Part shown: positions 8,321 to 17,701 of the stretch, piece after piece
Position numbering within the stretch: the first letter of the stretch is position 1
Layout: each line of letters opens with the position of its first letter
Assembly (NCBI GenBank): GCA_041563315.1
Contig: JBFFNE010000004.1
Location: 1-64,000, forward strand
DNA from: JBFEYJ01 sp041563315
GTDB taxonomy: Bacteria; Pseudomonadota; Gammaproteobacteria; Thiohalomonadales; Thiohalomonadaceae
DNA: 64,000 nt
Direction of reading: 5' to 3'
The notes under the pieces: generated by a model
Database searches by the model: none
What the model was told of the DNA's origin: nothing
The model's input: only the letters and a program-made list of their open reading frames with translations
Made by a program: the position numbers and the translations under genes

Positions 8321-11300
8321 ATGAGTGAAACCTACGTAATCAAAATGCCCCAGCTTTCCGACACCATGACCGAGGGGGTGGTGGTGAGCTGGGAGAAGCA
8401 GGTCGGCGACAAAATCGAGCGTGGCGATATCGTCGCCACGGTGGAGACCGACAAGGCGATCATGGATGTGGAGGTGTTCCGCGAGGGCTACCTCTCCGGT
8501 CCCATCGCCCCAGTGGACGCTACTATCCCCGTAGGTGAGGCGATAGCTTACCTGGTGGCTAGTGCCGATGAAGTGCAGACCGGTGAGGGTGAGGCGCCTG
8601 CAGCTACAGCGGCTGCCGAGCCCGTGCCCGCGGATTCTCCTGAGCCAGAGGTGGCCGCCGTTGGAGGGAATGTACCAGTGGGTGCCAGCTACACCATCAA
8701 GATGCCACAGCTCTCCGATACGATGACCGAGGGCGTGGTGGTGAGCTGGGAAAAGGAGCTTGGCGAGAAGATCACGCGCGGCGATATTGTTGCCACGGTG
8801 GAGACCGATAAGGCGATTATGGACGTGGAAGTATTCCGCGAGGGTTATCTCTCCGGTCCACGCGTCGAGGTCGATTCAAGCGTCCCGGTAGGCGAGCCGA
8901 TGGCTTTCCTGGTCGACAGCGAGGAGCAGGTGGTGAAGGAGTCCGCCACCGTCGGTACGGCAGGCGCAACAAAAAAGGCGACCCCGGTTGCGGCGCAGAA
9001 GCCCGCCGTCACGGCGCAGGCTGCAGCAACGGCTCCTGAGGCCGGTGATGTCACGCCGGCTGCGCGTCCTGCCAACAAGCAGGCCACCCCCTATGCGCGC
9101 AAGCTGGCCGCCTCGCTCAACGTTAACCTGAACAACCTCCACGGCACAGGCCCGAACGGCGAGATCCTCGCCGAGGACGTGCGCAAGGCCCAGCCGGTGG
9201 CCCGTCCCACCGAGGTGGCCGAACAGGTACCGGCCCACGTGCTGCCGCATATTCAGGTGCCGGGTCACGGCCGGCCGATGAGCGCCATGGAGAAGGCGGT
9301 CTCCGCCTCCATGACCGCCTCGCTGACCATGCCGACCTTCCATGTCTCGATCAACGCCCAGCCCGATGCACTGATCAAGGCGGCGAAGAAGAAGGGGGTC
9401 TCGGTCACCGTGGCCATTGCCAAGGCCTGTGCCGAGGCGATCAAAAAGCATCCCTCCATCAACTGGGCTTACCAGCCGGTGGACAAGCTGGTGGAGCGCG
9501 ACAATGTCGATATCGGCATGGCGGTGACCGCCGATGGTGGCGGCCTGGTGGTGCCGGTGCTGCGCGGGTGTGAGTCCCGTCCGCTGGAGGAGCTCAACGA
9601 CAGCTGGAAGGGGCTGGTGGAGCGGGCGCGCAAGCGCCGCCTCGCCCCCGAGGAGTACGCCAATCCCACCTTCATGGTCTCCAATATGGGGATGTACGGC
9701 GTCAGCTACTTCGACGCCATTCCCACCCCTGGCACCGCCGCCATCCTGGCGATCGCGGCGGCTACCGAGCAGGGCATGCCGTTGACCATCACTGCCGATC
9801 ACCGCGTCGCTAACGGTGCCGAGGTGGCAGCCTACCTCAATACCCTGAAAGAGATGATCGAGCAACCCGAGAGCTGGATGGGTCCGCTCGGTCCGGCCAT
9901 CCCCGAGGGCAACTGGGACTACGATGTGGTCGTCATCGGCGGTGGCCCCGGGGGCGAAGATTGCGCCCGCGACCTGGCCGGCCATGGCCTCAAAGTGGCG
10001 ATGGTCAACGACGCGCCCTTCCCCGGCGGCGAGTGCCTGTGGCGCGGCTGCATCCCCTCCAAGGCGTGGCGCGCGGCGGCGGACCGCATCCGTGACCGTG
10101 CCCACGACGAGTTGCTGGGTATCACCGGTACCAACCAGCCGAAGACCGACTGGGGCAAGCTCGAGGCGCACCGCCGCGGTGTGCTCGAGGAGCGCGGCAA
10201 GATGGCGCTCAACACCGACAAGGGGGTCAAGATCAAGGTGATCCAGGGCTTCGCCTTCTTCGAAAGCGAGCACCGCCTGTTCATCGATACCTCCGGCAAC
10301 AGCGATGAGCCCCATACACGCGCCCCGCTGGGTGGCGGCTCGAAAGGGGAGCACATCACCTTTGGCTGCGCCGTGATTGCCACCGGTGCACCGCCCTTCG
10401 TACCGCCGATCCCCGGCGCCCGCGAGGGCGTGGAAGCCGGCGGTGTGCTCACCTCCGACACCGTATGGGGCCTCAAAGCGGTGCCGAAGCGGCTGGGCGT
10501 CGTTGGCGGCGGCGCCATCGGCATGGAGATGGCGCAGATCTTCCAGGACTTCGGCACCGAGGTGGTGCTGCTGGAGCGCCACGAGCGCATACTGGCCGAG
10601 GTCGAGCCGGAGATCGCCAAACAGCTCATTGCCGTGCTGGAGAACGATCCCAACCTCACCATCAAGACCAACGCCACCACCAAGGTGGTGGAAGGAGAGG
10701 CTGGCAAGATGGAGCTGGTTTACGAGGATGGTGAGGGCGAACACCGCTTCGACTGTGACTATGTGCTGATGGCTACCGGCAAGCGCCCGGTGCTGGATCC
10801 GCTCAAGCTGGAGGCCGCCGGTGTGGCGGTGGAGAACGGTGTGATTAAGGCCGATAACCGCTGCCGTACCTCGGTACCGCACATCTTTGCTGTCGGCGAT
10901 GTCATCGGCGGGCTGATGCTGGCGCATACCGCCGGTCAGCAGGGGCGTGTCGCCGCCGCTACGATCCTCGGCGAGGATATGGTCTATAACGAGTCCAAGG
11001 ACTCGGGAGTGATCTTTACCCGTCCCGAAGCCGGCTTCGTCGGCCTCTCCATGGAGCAGGCCAAGGCCAAAGGTATCGATGCGGCCGAAGTGAAAGTGCC
11101 GATGAGCATCGATGCCAAGGCGATGATCACCGGTGAGACTGCCGGGATGATCAAGATCGTCGCCGAGAAGGGGAGCGGGAAGGTCATCGGTGTGCACCTG
11201 CTGGCCGATCACACCGACACCTTGATCGGCGAGGCAGTGATGATGGTCGAGGGTGAGTTGACCCTGCAACAGGTCGGCAACGCCATTCATCCCCATCCGA

Positions 11301-11371
11301 CCCAGACCGAGCTGTTCGGTGAACTGGCGCGGCGTCTCAGCTCGCGCCTGCGTCGCAGCAAGAAGAAATAG
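8321..11371 (+). CDS. Fused dihydrolipoamide acetyltransferase (E2) and dihydrolipoamide dehydrogenase (E3)
   Basis: One 1016-residue chain carries E2 and E3 of the pyruvate dehydrogenase complex. In order: lipoyl domain 1 (about 3-78, lipoyl Lys45 in ETDKA); lipoyl domain 2 (about 123-198, Lys164), nearly identical to the first; Ala/Pro-rich linkers; a peripheral-subunit-binding domain (about 256-290, TPYARKLAASLNVNL); the acyltransferase core (about 312-520); then a flavoprotein disulfide reductase from about 533 to the end. The E3 part shows VVVIGGGPGG (FAD), the redox pair C572-LWRG-C577, the NAD fold VVGGGAIGMEMAQ, and the active-site HPHPTQTE with His992 and Glu997. The E2 active-site motif reads DHRVANG, with His494 but Asn498 where DHRxxDG normally has Asp. 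Read-through of the junction is continuous, so the fusion is real in this sequence. Confidence 0.93.
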   Translation: MSETYVIKMPQLSDTMTEGVVVSWEKQVGDKIERGDIVATVETDKAIMDVEVFREGYLSGPIAPVDATIPVGEAIAYLVASADEVQTGEGEAPAATAAAEPVPADSPEPEVAAVGGNVPVGASYTIKMPQLSDTMTEGVVVSWEKELGEKITRGDIVATVETDKAIMDVEVFREGYLSGPRVEVDSSVPVGEPMAFLVDSEEQVVKESATVGTAGATKKATPVAAQKPAVTAQAAATAPEAGDVTPAARPANKQATPYARKLAASLNVNLNNLHGTGPNGEILAEDVRKAQPVARPTEVAEQVPAHVLPHIQVPGHGRPMSAMEKAVSASMTASLTMPTFHVSINAQPDALIKAAKKKGVSVTVAIAKACAEAIKKHPSINWAYQPVDKLVERDNVDIGMAVTADGGGLVVPVLRGCESRPLEELNDSWKGLVERARKRRLAPEEYANPTFMVSNMGMYGVSYFDAIPTPGTAAILAIAAATEQGMPLTITADHRVANGAEVAAYLNTLKEMIEQPESWMGPLGPAIPEGNWDYDVVVIGGGPGGEDCARDLAGHGLKVAMVNDAPFPGGECLWRGCIPSKAWRAAADRIRDRAHDELLGITGTNQPKTDWGKLEAHRRGVLEERGKMALNTDKGVKIKVIQGFAFFESEHRLFIDTSGNSDEPHTRAPLGGGSKGEHITFGCAVIATGAPPFVPPIPGAREGVEAGGVLTSDTVWGLKAVPKRLGVVGGGAIGMEMAQIFQDFGTEVVLLERHERILAEVEPEIAKQLIAVLENDPNLTIKTNATTKVVEGEAGKMELVYEDGEGEHRFDCDYVLMATGKRPVLDPLKLEAAGVAVENGVIKADNRCRTSVPHIFAVGDVIGGLMLAHTAGQQGRVAAATILGEDMVYNESKDSGVIFTRPEAGFVGLSMEQAKAKGIDAAEVKVPMSIDAKAMITGETAGMIKIVAEKGSGKVIGVHLLADHTDTLIGEAVMMVEGELTLQQVGNAIHPHPTQTELFGELARRLSSRLRRSKKK

Positions 11372-11496
11372 TAGGAGTACGTCTCCCCCTGAGGTGAAAC
11401 TTTTTGGGGTAGGGGAGTCTTTTTTATTGTCTTCTTTTCTGCTGGGATGCTCGATTGGTTTCGGCAGTGCGATGAAAGGACGGGGTGCAGTTTGAG

Positions 11497-11526
11497 AAAA
11501 AAGCAGCCAGGTTGGCTGCTTTTTTT
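11497..11526. terminator. Bidirectional rho-independent terminator
   Basis: The stem AGCAGCCA (11502-11509) / TGGCTGCT (11513-11520) has a 3-base loop, is flanked by a run of A on the left and followed by T7 on the right. It can therefore terminate both the pdh operon (+) and the convergent Mnh operon (-). A weaker GC-rich hairpin followed by T6 lies upstream at about 11382-11425. Confidence 0.8.
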
Positions 11527-11591
11527 GTCTCGTCAAAATGCGTGGTCTGATTTAGTTAACCGAATGCATTTGGTGGTGAACACCAACGCGT

Positions 11592-11918
11592 TTAAAGCGG
11601 CTTTTCCTTTCCTCTGCCCAGGCGTTTCGTACCTTCGCCACGCAGGTGCAGCATGGCGCGGGCGATGAGGTAGGCACTGATAGGCGCGGTTATGAACAGG
11701 AACAGGGTGACCAGTAGCTCGTGCAGGCTGAGACCGTCGCCGCTTTTGCTGAAGTGCAGTACCGAGGCGACAAGGATACCGCCGACGCCGAGGGTGGTGG
11801 CCTTGGTTGGGCCGTGCAGGCGCATGAACAAATCGGGCAGACGGGCCAGACCGATAGAGCCTATCAGGGCAAATGTGCCACCAATGATCAGAAACAGGGA
11901 GATGAGGATTTCCAGCAT
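11592..11918 (-). CDS. mnhG: Mrp/Mnh cation:proton antiporter subunit G
   Basis: A 108-residue MnhG/MrpG/PhaG-type subunit with three membrane segments. The family motif is LARLPDLFMRLHGPTKATTLGVGGIL, here split by the segment end. The start is ATG 11918, supported by AGGAGACAAC upstream; a longer frame reaching 11966 overlaps mnhF and lacks family similarity. It is the last gene of the six-gene operon and ends just before the bidirectional terminator. All Mrp subunits are generally needed for monovalent cation/proton exchange, so this subunit probably acts only in the complex. Confidence 0.9.
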   Translation of the reverse strand: MLEILISLFLIIGGTFALIGSIGLARLPDLFMRLHGPTKATTLGVGGILVASVLHFSKSGDGLSLHELLVTLFLFITAPISAYLIARAMLHLRGEGTKRLGRGKEKPL

Positions 11919-11929
11919 GTCGTTGTCTC

Positions 11930-12199
11930 CTATTCGATGATGTCGCCGCGCAACAGGTATTTGCACAGCGCAACAGTGCCGACGAAACCCATCATGGCGA
12001 TGAGCAGTGCTGCCTCGAAAAAGGCAGTGAGATCGAGGTAAATGCCGAACAACACCAGCAGGGCGATGGTGTTGATATACATGGTGTCTAGCGCGAGGAT
12101 GCGATCGGGCAGCTCGGGGCCGCGCATCAGGCGCCAGAAGTTAAGCAGCAGGGCGGCAGCGATACAGATGAAGGCGAATGTGATGGCGGCGTTCAGCAT
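11930..12199 (-). CDS. mnhF: Mrp/Mnh cation:proton antiporter subunit F
   Basis: An 89-residue, three-helix membrane protein with the MnhF/PhaF signature FWRLMRGPELPDRILALDT, followed by two hydrophobic helices. The start overlaps the end of mnhE by seven bases, and mnhG begins 11 bases after its stop, consistent with one operon. Length is normal for the family. Confidence 0.92.
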   Translation of the reverse strand: MLNAAITFAFICIAAALLLNFWRLMRGPELPDRILALDTMYINTIALLVLFGIYLDLTAFFEAALLIAMMGFVGTVALCKYLLRGDIIE

Positions 12200-12747
12200 T
12201 GTTCGGTGTCTCCCTGCGCTGCGCCCTTTCCGGGCTTGCGCGCTGATTCGTCCCCGGCGAATTGTTCGAAGATCTCCTTCAACGGTTTCTCGTAACGCTG
12301 TTTGATGTGAGCAATCTCTTCAGCCTCGTTTTCGATGTCGAGGGCGTGAATTAACAGTGTCTTGCGGTCCGAACTGAGGTTGGAGGAGACAGTGCCTGGC
12401 GTAAGCGAGATGGTGCTGGCCAGCACGCTGATGGCGAATTCGCTTTCCAACGTCAGTGGCAGGTGGATAAAACCCGGCCGTAACCGGCGCGTTGGACCGA
12501 GAATGAGCCTGGCTACCGTGAGGTTGGCCAGGCCGATGTCCCACAACAGTACGGCAATGTAGCGCAGCAGCCTCCATGGGCTATGGACGTGGGGACGATC
12601 TGGCCAGAAGCAGGAAGTGAGCAGCGGCAGTATCACAGCGAGTACAGCTCCGAGTAACAGATGACCCGGTGACACCGTGTTGACCAGCAGTAGCCAGACC
12701 AGCCACAGGAACAGACTGAGCAGGGGTTGGGGGAGCCAGTGTTTCAT
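12193..12747 (-). CDS. mnhE: Mrp/Mnh cation:proton antiporter subunit E
   Basis: A 184-residue MnhE/PhaE-type subunit. Residues of about 8-45 and 62-82 are membrane segments. They are followed by the conserved cytoplasmic region FIHLPLTLESEFAISVLAST, then TLTPGTVSSNLSSD-like residues (here SLTPGTVSSNLSSD) and LLIHALDI. The C-terminal tail after about residue 150 is charged and extends beyond the conserved core. It overlaps mnhD by four bases and mnhF by seven. Confidence 0.92.
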   Translation of the reverse strand: MKHWLPQPLLSLFLWLVWLLLVNTVSPGHLLLGAVLAVILPLLTSCFWPDRPHVHSPWRLLRYIAVLLWDIGLANLTVARLILGPTRRLRPGFIHLPLTLESEFAISVLASTISLTPGTVSSNLSSDRKTLLIHALDIENEAEEIAHIKQRYEKPLKEIFEQFAGDESARKPGKGAAQGDTEQC

Positions 12748-14246
12748 GGCAGTTTCTCCAGGCTGAGCACGGCACCGATGTACTGCTGCGGTGACAGCAG
12801 CTGTATGGCGGTGGCCTCTGCATAGCGGGTAATCGGGGCGGCGAAAAGTGTCATCATCACACTCATCGCCAGAAGAAGCGCGGTGGGGATTATCGTGGCC
12901 GGACTTGCCCGGCCCGCGGTAGCGCGTTCACCTTCGGTCTTCCAAAAGATACGGCTGCCGGCGCGGCTCAAGGCGATGAGGCCGGCCAGGCTACCGGTGA
13001 GCACAATACCCCATAGCCAGGCGGCCTGTTCCGGCACCACCGACTTGAGTAGCAGCAGCTTGCCAATGAAGCCGGAGAGGGGTGGCATGCCGGCGGCAGC
13101 TACTGCACTGAGGAAGAACAGCACACCCAGCATCGTGGGCTGGGTGAGCGGTGCGCCCAGGGAAAAATGATCGCCGACGCTCCCGCGCTGGCGCGCGATG
13201 AGATCGGCCAGCAGGAACAGACCGGCGGTGACCAGGGTGGTGTGGGGCAGATAGTAGAGGGCAGCGGTAATGCCGCCGACATTGAACTGGCCAATACCCG
13301 CCAGCAGGGTACCCACTGATACCACCACCATATAGGCGATGAGTTCACGCAGCCGCTGGCTCCCCAGTACCCCGACAGCACCGACGGCCAGCGTGAGCAG
13401 CGCCAGCGGCAGTAGCCAGTCGCCAGCCACATCCGGGGCCGCGCCGTCAGCAGGGAAGATCAGTGTATAGGTGCGCAGGATGGCATAAACACCCACTTTG
13501 GTCATGATGGCGAACAGTGCCGCCACTGGGGCAATAGCGTTGCCATAGAGCGCCGGCAGCCACAGATGAAGCGGCAGCAGCGCCGCTTTCAGTCCAAACA
13601 CCACCAGCAGCAGCAGGGCGCTGACGCGCAGCAGGGTAGTCTGCTCCGGTGCGCTGGCGGCCACCTTCAGCGCCAGATCGGCCATGTTCAGCGTGCCGGT
13701 GACAGCATAGAGAGTACCGACGGCAATGAGAAACAGGCTGGAGCCGATGAGGTTCAGTACTACATAGTGCAAGCTGGCGCGGGTACGTTTCGTGCCAAAA
13801 CCATGCAGTGCAAGGCCGTAGGAGGCGATTAAGAGGATCTCAAAGAAGACGAACAGGTTGAACAGGTCACCGGTGAGAAAGGCGCCATTGATTCCAAGCA
13901 GCTGTAGCTGAAATAGCACATGGAAGTCACGTCCGCGCCGGTCATCACCGTTAGCGGCATAAATCAGGCTGAACAGTCCCACTATAGCGGTGAGCAGCAA
14001 TAGCAGGGCGCTGAGGCGATCCAGCACCAGCACGATGCCAAAGGGGGCTGCCCAGTTGCCGAGCTGATAGATGACGATTTCGTCTTCAGCCGCCATACCC
14101 ATGAGGTGGATGGCCACTGCCGTCATGACGATAGTGGCTACGAGGGAGATGGTGCGTTGCAGGCCGGGGCCGCGGCTTACCAGTAGCAGATTGAGCACGC
14201 CCGCCAGCAGTGGCACGAGCAGAGGGGCCATGATCCAGTGGTTCAT
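12744..14246 (-). CDS. mnhD: Mrp/Mnh cation:proton antiporter subunit D (NuoN/M-like)
   Basis: A 500-residue polytopic membrane protein of the proton-translocating quinone oxidoreductase/Mrp antiporter family. It has about 14 hydrophobic helices with landmarks LFVFFEILLIASYGL (membrane Glu), FGLKAALLPLHLWLP (membrane Lys), SVGTLLAGIGQF and AAGMPPLSGFIGKLLLLKS. With subunit A it probably forms the ion-translocating core of the antiporter. It overlaps mnhC and mnhE by four bases each, indicating tight translational coupling. Confidence 0.93.
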   Translation of the reverse strand: MNHWIMAPLLVPLLAGVLNLLLVSRGPGLQRTISLVATIVMTAVAIHLMGMAAEDEIVIYQLGNWAAPFGIVLVLDRLSALLLLLTAIVGLFSLIYAANGDDRRGRDFHVLFQLQLLGINGAFLTGDLFNLFVFFEILLIASYGLALHGFGTKRTRASLHYVVLNLIGSSLFLIAVGTLYAVTGTLNMADLALKVAASAPEQTTLLRVSALLLLVVFGLKAALLPLHLWLPALYGNAIAPVAALFAIMTKVGVYAILRTYTLIFPADGAAPDVAGDWLLPLALLTLAVGAVGVLGSQRLRELIAYMVVVSVGTLLAGIGQFNVGGITAALYYLPHTTLVTAGLFLLADLIARQRGSVGDHFSLGAPLTQPTMLGVLFFLSAVAAAGMPPLSGFIGKLLLLKSVVPEQAAWLWGIVLTGSLAGLIALSRAGSRIFWKTEGERATAGRASPATIIPTALLLAMSVMMTLFAAPITRYAEATAIQLLSPQQYIGAVLSLEKLP

Positions 14247-14572
14247 GATTTGCCCCCCCTGCCGTCCACATGGTCGTTGCCCAGCTCTCCGCGGGCACGC
14301 AGCGCGAGAATCATGACGAAGGCGGTCATGCCAAAGCCGATGACGATAGCGGTGAGTACCAGCGCCTGTGGTATCGGATCCGCGGTGGGTGCGCTGCCAC
14401 CTGCCAGCGGTGGAGCGCCTGTGACCAAGCGACCGGTGAAGAATAGGAACAGGTTAACCGCATAGGAGAGGAGCGACAGGCCGAGCACCACCGGAAAGGT
14501 GCGCGCACGCAGCACCAGGTAGACCCCGCAGGCGACCAGTACGGCAATGGTGAGAGAGGCGATGGCTTCCAT
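14243..14572 (-). CDS. mnhC: Mrp/Mnh cation:proton antiporter subunit C (NuoK-like)
   Basis: A 109-residue, three-helix protein of the NuoK/MnhC family. Landmarks are GVYLVLRARTFPVVLGLSLL, AVNLFLFFTGRL and DPIPQALVLTAIVIGFGMTA. The last is the conserved loop and helix also seen in complex I NuoK. The start shares one base with the mnhA stop and the end overlaps mnhD by four bases. Confidence 0.93.
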   Translation of the reverse strand: MEAIASLTIAVLVACGVYLVLRARTFPVVLGLSLLSYAVNLFLFFTGRLVTGAPPLAGGSAPTADPIPQALVLTAIVIGFGMTAFVMILALRARGELGNDHVDGRGGKS

Positions 14573-17373
14573 CAGACTGTTTCCCTATTATCGGCACAGC
14601 GCTGGGTCAGCTTGCCCAGGTTGGCGAGGATCAGCATTACCACTCCCACAACGGTAAGGTAGACGCCGAGATCGAACAGCATCGCCGTGGCCAGTTCGAA
14701 CTCACCGGCTAGTGGGAGATGAAAATGGCCGAAGGCGGTGGTTAGATAGGGGTGATCGAACAGCCAGCTACCGGCGCCGGTCGAGGCGGCGATCAATACG
14801 CCGCTGGCAATTACCGGGTGGTACTGCACGCGCCACCTCTCCTGCATCCAGTCGATACCGCTGGCCATATATTGCAGGATCAGCGCGACAGCACTCACCA
14901 GGCCAGCGATGAAACCACCGCCCGGCGCGTTGTGACCGCGTAAGAACAGATAGACTGATACCAGCAGCGCCAGCGGGAGGAGAAAGCGGGTTATCTGGGC
15001 AAGAATTACTGGGTGACGCTCTTCTGCCCAGCGTCTACCGTTCTGATCGGTGGCCGGCATCTCCAGATGAAGTTTGTCGAGCAGCGCATAGATGCCGATG
15101 GCTGCAATGGCCAGTACGGTGATCTCGCCCAGGGTGTCGAAGCCGCGAAAATCCACCAGAATCACATTGACCACGTTGGCCCCACCACCACCGGGCAGGC
15201 TGTTTTCCATGTAGTAGCCGGCGATGGTTTCATACGGTCGCGTCAGCATACCCCAGGTGATGAGACCGACACCGCCACCAGCGCAAAGTGCCAGCAGCAG
15301 ATCGCGTCCGCGGCGCAGAGGGGAGGATTCAGCCATTCCCTGCTGCGGCAGGAAAAACAGGGCGAGCAGCAGGAGTACAATGGTGACCACTTCCACAGAG
15401 AGTTGGGTCAGCGCCAGGTCGGGAGCAGACCAGCGCACAAAGCTGAGCGAGACCACCAGTCCCACTACGCTGAGGGCAATGACGGCAGCAAGGCGGCGCC
15501 GTTGCCAGAGGACAACGGTCAGTGCCGACATCATCATTACCAGGGCACCGAGTAGAGTGATGCCATCAATGGGAGTGAGCGGCAGTGTTCCGGTCAGTGC
15601 TGCCTCCCCACTCAGGAAGGGGAGTGCGATGGCACCCACGGCAGAAAGCAGTAGCAGCGCCGCGTAGCGTTGCTGTGATCCATTTTCCAGTAGTGCAGTT
15701 GCCTTGTGGGCCGCCTCCATCACCCACTCGATGGCGTGCCAGAACAGGGCTCGTGCATCTGGCATGGGGAACACCCGATCACGCAGGTCAAACAGCCGTT
15801 GGCGTTGACTGTAGAGGGTGATGCCGCCGGCAAGGGCGACCAAACTCATCATGAAGGGGGTATTAAAGCCATGCCAGATGGCCAGACTATAGTCGGGTAC
15901 TGGCCCGTTCAGTACGCTCCCTGCCGCCAGCGCAAGTATCGGCGCCACGGTGACGCCAGGTAATATCCCCACCAGCAGGCACAGGGCGACCAGAATTTCC
16001 ACCGGAATCTTCATGTAGCGAGGGGGTTCGTGCGGTGGGTATTTGGGCAGGTTGACCGGTTCGCCATTGAAGAACACGTCATGGATAAAGCGTGCCGAAT
16101 AGGCCACGGCGAAGACCCCGGCCAGGGTAGCTGCTGCGGGTAGCAGCCAGCTGAATGAGCCGAGTTCTTTCAGATACAGCGTCTCGGCGAAGAACATCTC
16201 CTTGGAGAGGAAGCCGTTTAGCAGCGGCACCCCAGCCATGGAACCTGCGGCGACCATTGCCAGGGTGGCGGTGTGTGGCAGGTATTTCCACATCCCGTTG
16301 ATCAGGCGCATATCACGGGTGCCGGTTTCATGGTCGATGATGCCGGCGGCCATGAACAGCGAGGCCTTGAAGATGGCATGGTTGATTATATGGAACACAC
16401 CCGCCACGGCAGCGAGTGGTGTGCCGATGCCGAACAGCAGGGTGATAAGGCCGAGGTGGCTGATAGTGGAATAGGCCAGTAGCCCCTTGAGATCATGCTT
16501 GAACAATGCTGTATAGGCGGCGAACAGCAAGGTGATCAGACCAGTGCCACCGACCACGAAGAACCATAGTTCGGTACCCGAGAGCGCCGGATAGAGACGC
16601 GCCAGCATGAATACGCCTGCCTTTACCATAGTGGCTGAATGGAGGTAGGCACTGACCGGAGTGGGTGCAGCCATGGCGTGAGGCAGCCAGAAATGGAACG
16701 GAAACTGTGCCGATTTGGTGAAAGCGCCGGCCAGGATCAACAGCAAGGTCGGTGTGTAAAGCGGGTGAGCGCGAATGAGATCGCCGGCGTTGAGAATCAC
16801 GGAAATCTGGTAACTGCCGACGATATGCCCTAGCAGCAGGAAACCGGCCAGCATCGCCAGCCCCCCGGCCCCGGTAATGGCCAGCGCCATACGCGCCCCG
16901 CGGCGGGCATCGGTGCGATGGTGCCAGTAACTGATGAGCAAAAAGGAGCTGAGTGAGGTCAGCTCCCAGAATATAAGCAGTTGTATCAGGTGATCGGACA
17001 GCGCAATACCCAGCATTGCCCCCATGAACAGCAGCAGCATGCCGTAGAAGCGCCCCATCGGATCGCTTTCCGACAGATAATAGCGTGCGTACAGGATCAC
17101 CAACAAGCCGATGCCGAGGATCAGCAATACAAACAGGGCGGCAAGGCCATCCATACGCAGCTGAATATCGAGTCCGGCCTGCGGTAGCCAGGTCCAGTAG
17201 GCCTCTACAGGTGTATGGTTGAATACCGCTGTCAATGGCGCCAGTGTCAGCATCAAGGCGGCGATGGTGACGGCTGCGGCTGTCCATGCACTGGCGCTGC
17301 GGCCAAAGCGAATGGCCAGTGGCGGTAACAGGGCACCGAGGATGGGCAGCAGAATGATCAGAATCAGATTCAT
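14572..17373 (-). CDS. mnhA: Mrp/Mnh cation:proton antiporter fused subunits A and B
   Basis: A 933-residue first gene of the operon. Residues of about 1-500 are NuoL-like, with FWELTSLSSFLLISYW, GAFTKSAQFPFHFWLP, HSATMVKAGVFML and MAGVPLLNGFLSKEMFF. Residues of about 560-770 are the further MrpA C-terminal helices (DLALTQLSVEVVTIVLLLLA, VNVILVDFRGFDTLGEITVL). Residues of about 790-925 are an MnhB domain (FLRGHNAPGGGFIAGLVSA). The subunit B gene is thus fused to A, a known arrangement in group 2 or Pha-type systems, and explains why only six genes encode the seven-subunit complex. The proton/monovalent-cation exchange role is from family knowledge. The ion (Na+ or K+) cannot be read from sequence. 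Confidence 0.92.
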   Translation of the reverse strand: MNLILIILLPILGALLPPLAIRFGRSASAWTAAAVTIAALMLTLAPLTAVFNHTPVEAYWTWLPQAGLDIQLRMDGLAALFVLLILGIGLLVILYARYYLSESDPMGRFYGMLLLFMGAMLGIALSDHLIQLLIFWELTSLSSFLLISYWHHRTDARRGARMALAITGAGGLAMLAGFLLLGHIVGSYQISVILNAGDLIRAHPLYTPTLLLILAGAFTKSAQFPFHFWLPHAMAAPTPVSAYLHSATMVKAGVFMLARLYPALSGTELWFFVVGGTGLITLLFAAYTALFKHDLKGLLAYSTISHLGLITLLFGIGTPLAAVAGVFHIINHAIFKASLFMAAGIIDHETGTRDMRLINGMWKYLPHTATLAMVAAGSMAGVPLLNGFLSKEMFFAETLYLKELGSFSWLLPAAATLAGVFAVAYSARFIHDVFFNGEPVNLPKYPPHEPPRYMKIPVEILVALCLLVGILPGVTVAPILALAAGSVLNGPVPDYSLAIWHGFNTPFMMSLVALAGGITLYSQRQRLFDLRDRVFPMPDARALFWHAIEWVMEAAHKATALLENGSQQRYAALLLLSAVGAIALPFLSGEAALTGTLPLTPIDGITLLGALVMMMSALTVVLWQRRRLAAVIALSVVGLVVSLSFVRWSAPDLALTQLSVEVVTIVLLLLALFFLPQQGMAESSPLRRGRDLLLALCAGGGVGLITWGMLTRPYETIAGYYMENSLPGGGGANVVNVILVDFRGFDTLGEITVLAIAAIGIYALLDKLHLEMPATDQNGRRWAEERHPVILAQITRFLLPLALLVSVYLFLRGHNAPGGGFIAGLVSAVALILQYMASGIDWMQERWRVQYHPVIASGVLIAASTGAGSWLFDHPYLTTAFGHFHLPLAGEFELATAMLFDLGVYLTVVGVVMLILANLGKLTQRCADNRETV

Positions 17374-17701
17374 GGCCTGTCAGTTCACTATGGAAGGATA
17401 TTTGTGCAAAACAAGGCCTTGCTGATAACGGCGGCCGTGGCGGCGGGTCGTAATGTCGTATTAAATAAAAGTATGCTAACTATAACGGCAATTCCTTGCG
17501 GTGGAAACCACAAGGAAAGTGAAGTGATGGATTGCACCACGCTGCACGGAATGGGGCTTACGGCTCGAACGCGCATGGTGTGATGGCCGTTACGATAGGC
17601 CTTTCTGACAATCGTGAATCGGGAGCAGACAAAAAAAAAGCCGGCGAATCGCCGGCTTTTCTTCCAGTCCATGCCACAGCATGGCCCAGTGGTACGGTGC
17701 T
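17374..17701. other. Intergenic region upstream of the Mnh operon
   Basis: These 328 bases should hold the mnhA promoter on the minus strand. A candidate is TTGCCG, 17 bases, TTATTT on the minus strand near 17461-17495. A hairpin CCTTGTGGT/ACCGCAAGG around 17494-17515 pairs better as minus-strand RNA because it uses a G-U pair. The terminator of the lipoprotein gene is at 17636-17660. I see no gene here. Confidence 0.4.
17636..17660. terminator. Rho-independent terminator
   Basis: A perfect GC-rich hairpin (GCCGGCGA, 17640-17647, pairing across a one-base loop region with TCGCCGGC) is flanked by A-runs and T-runs on both sides. It lies 41 bases past the stop of the small lipoprotein gene on the minus strand. 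Confidence 0.8.

Noticed and set aside
8876..11536. An 886-codon open frame antisense to the E2-E3 fusion gene
   Set aside because: The sense frame has clear lipoyl, acyltransferase and flavoprotein motifs. The antisense product is His/Gly/Leu-rich without any domain, which is typical of a shadow frame in GC-rich coding DNA.
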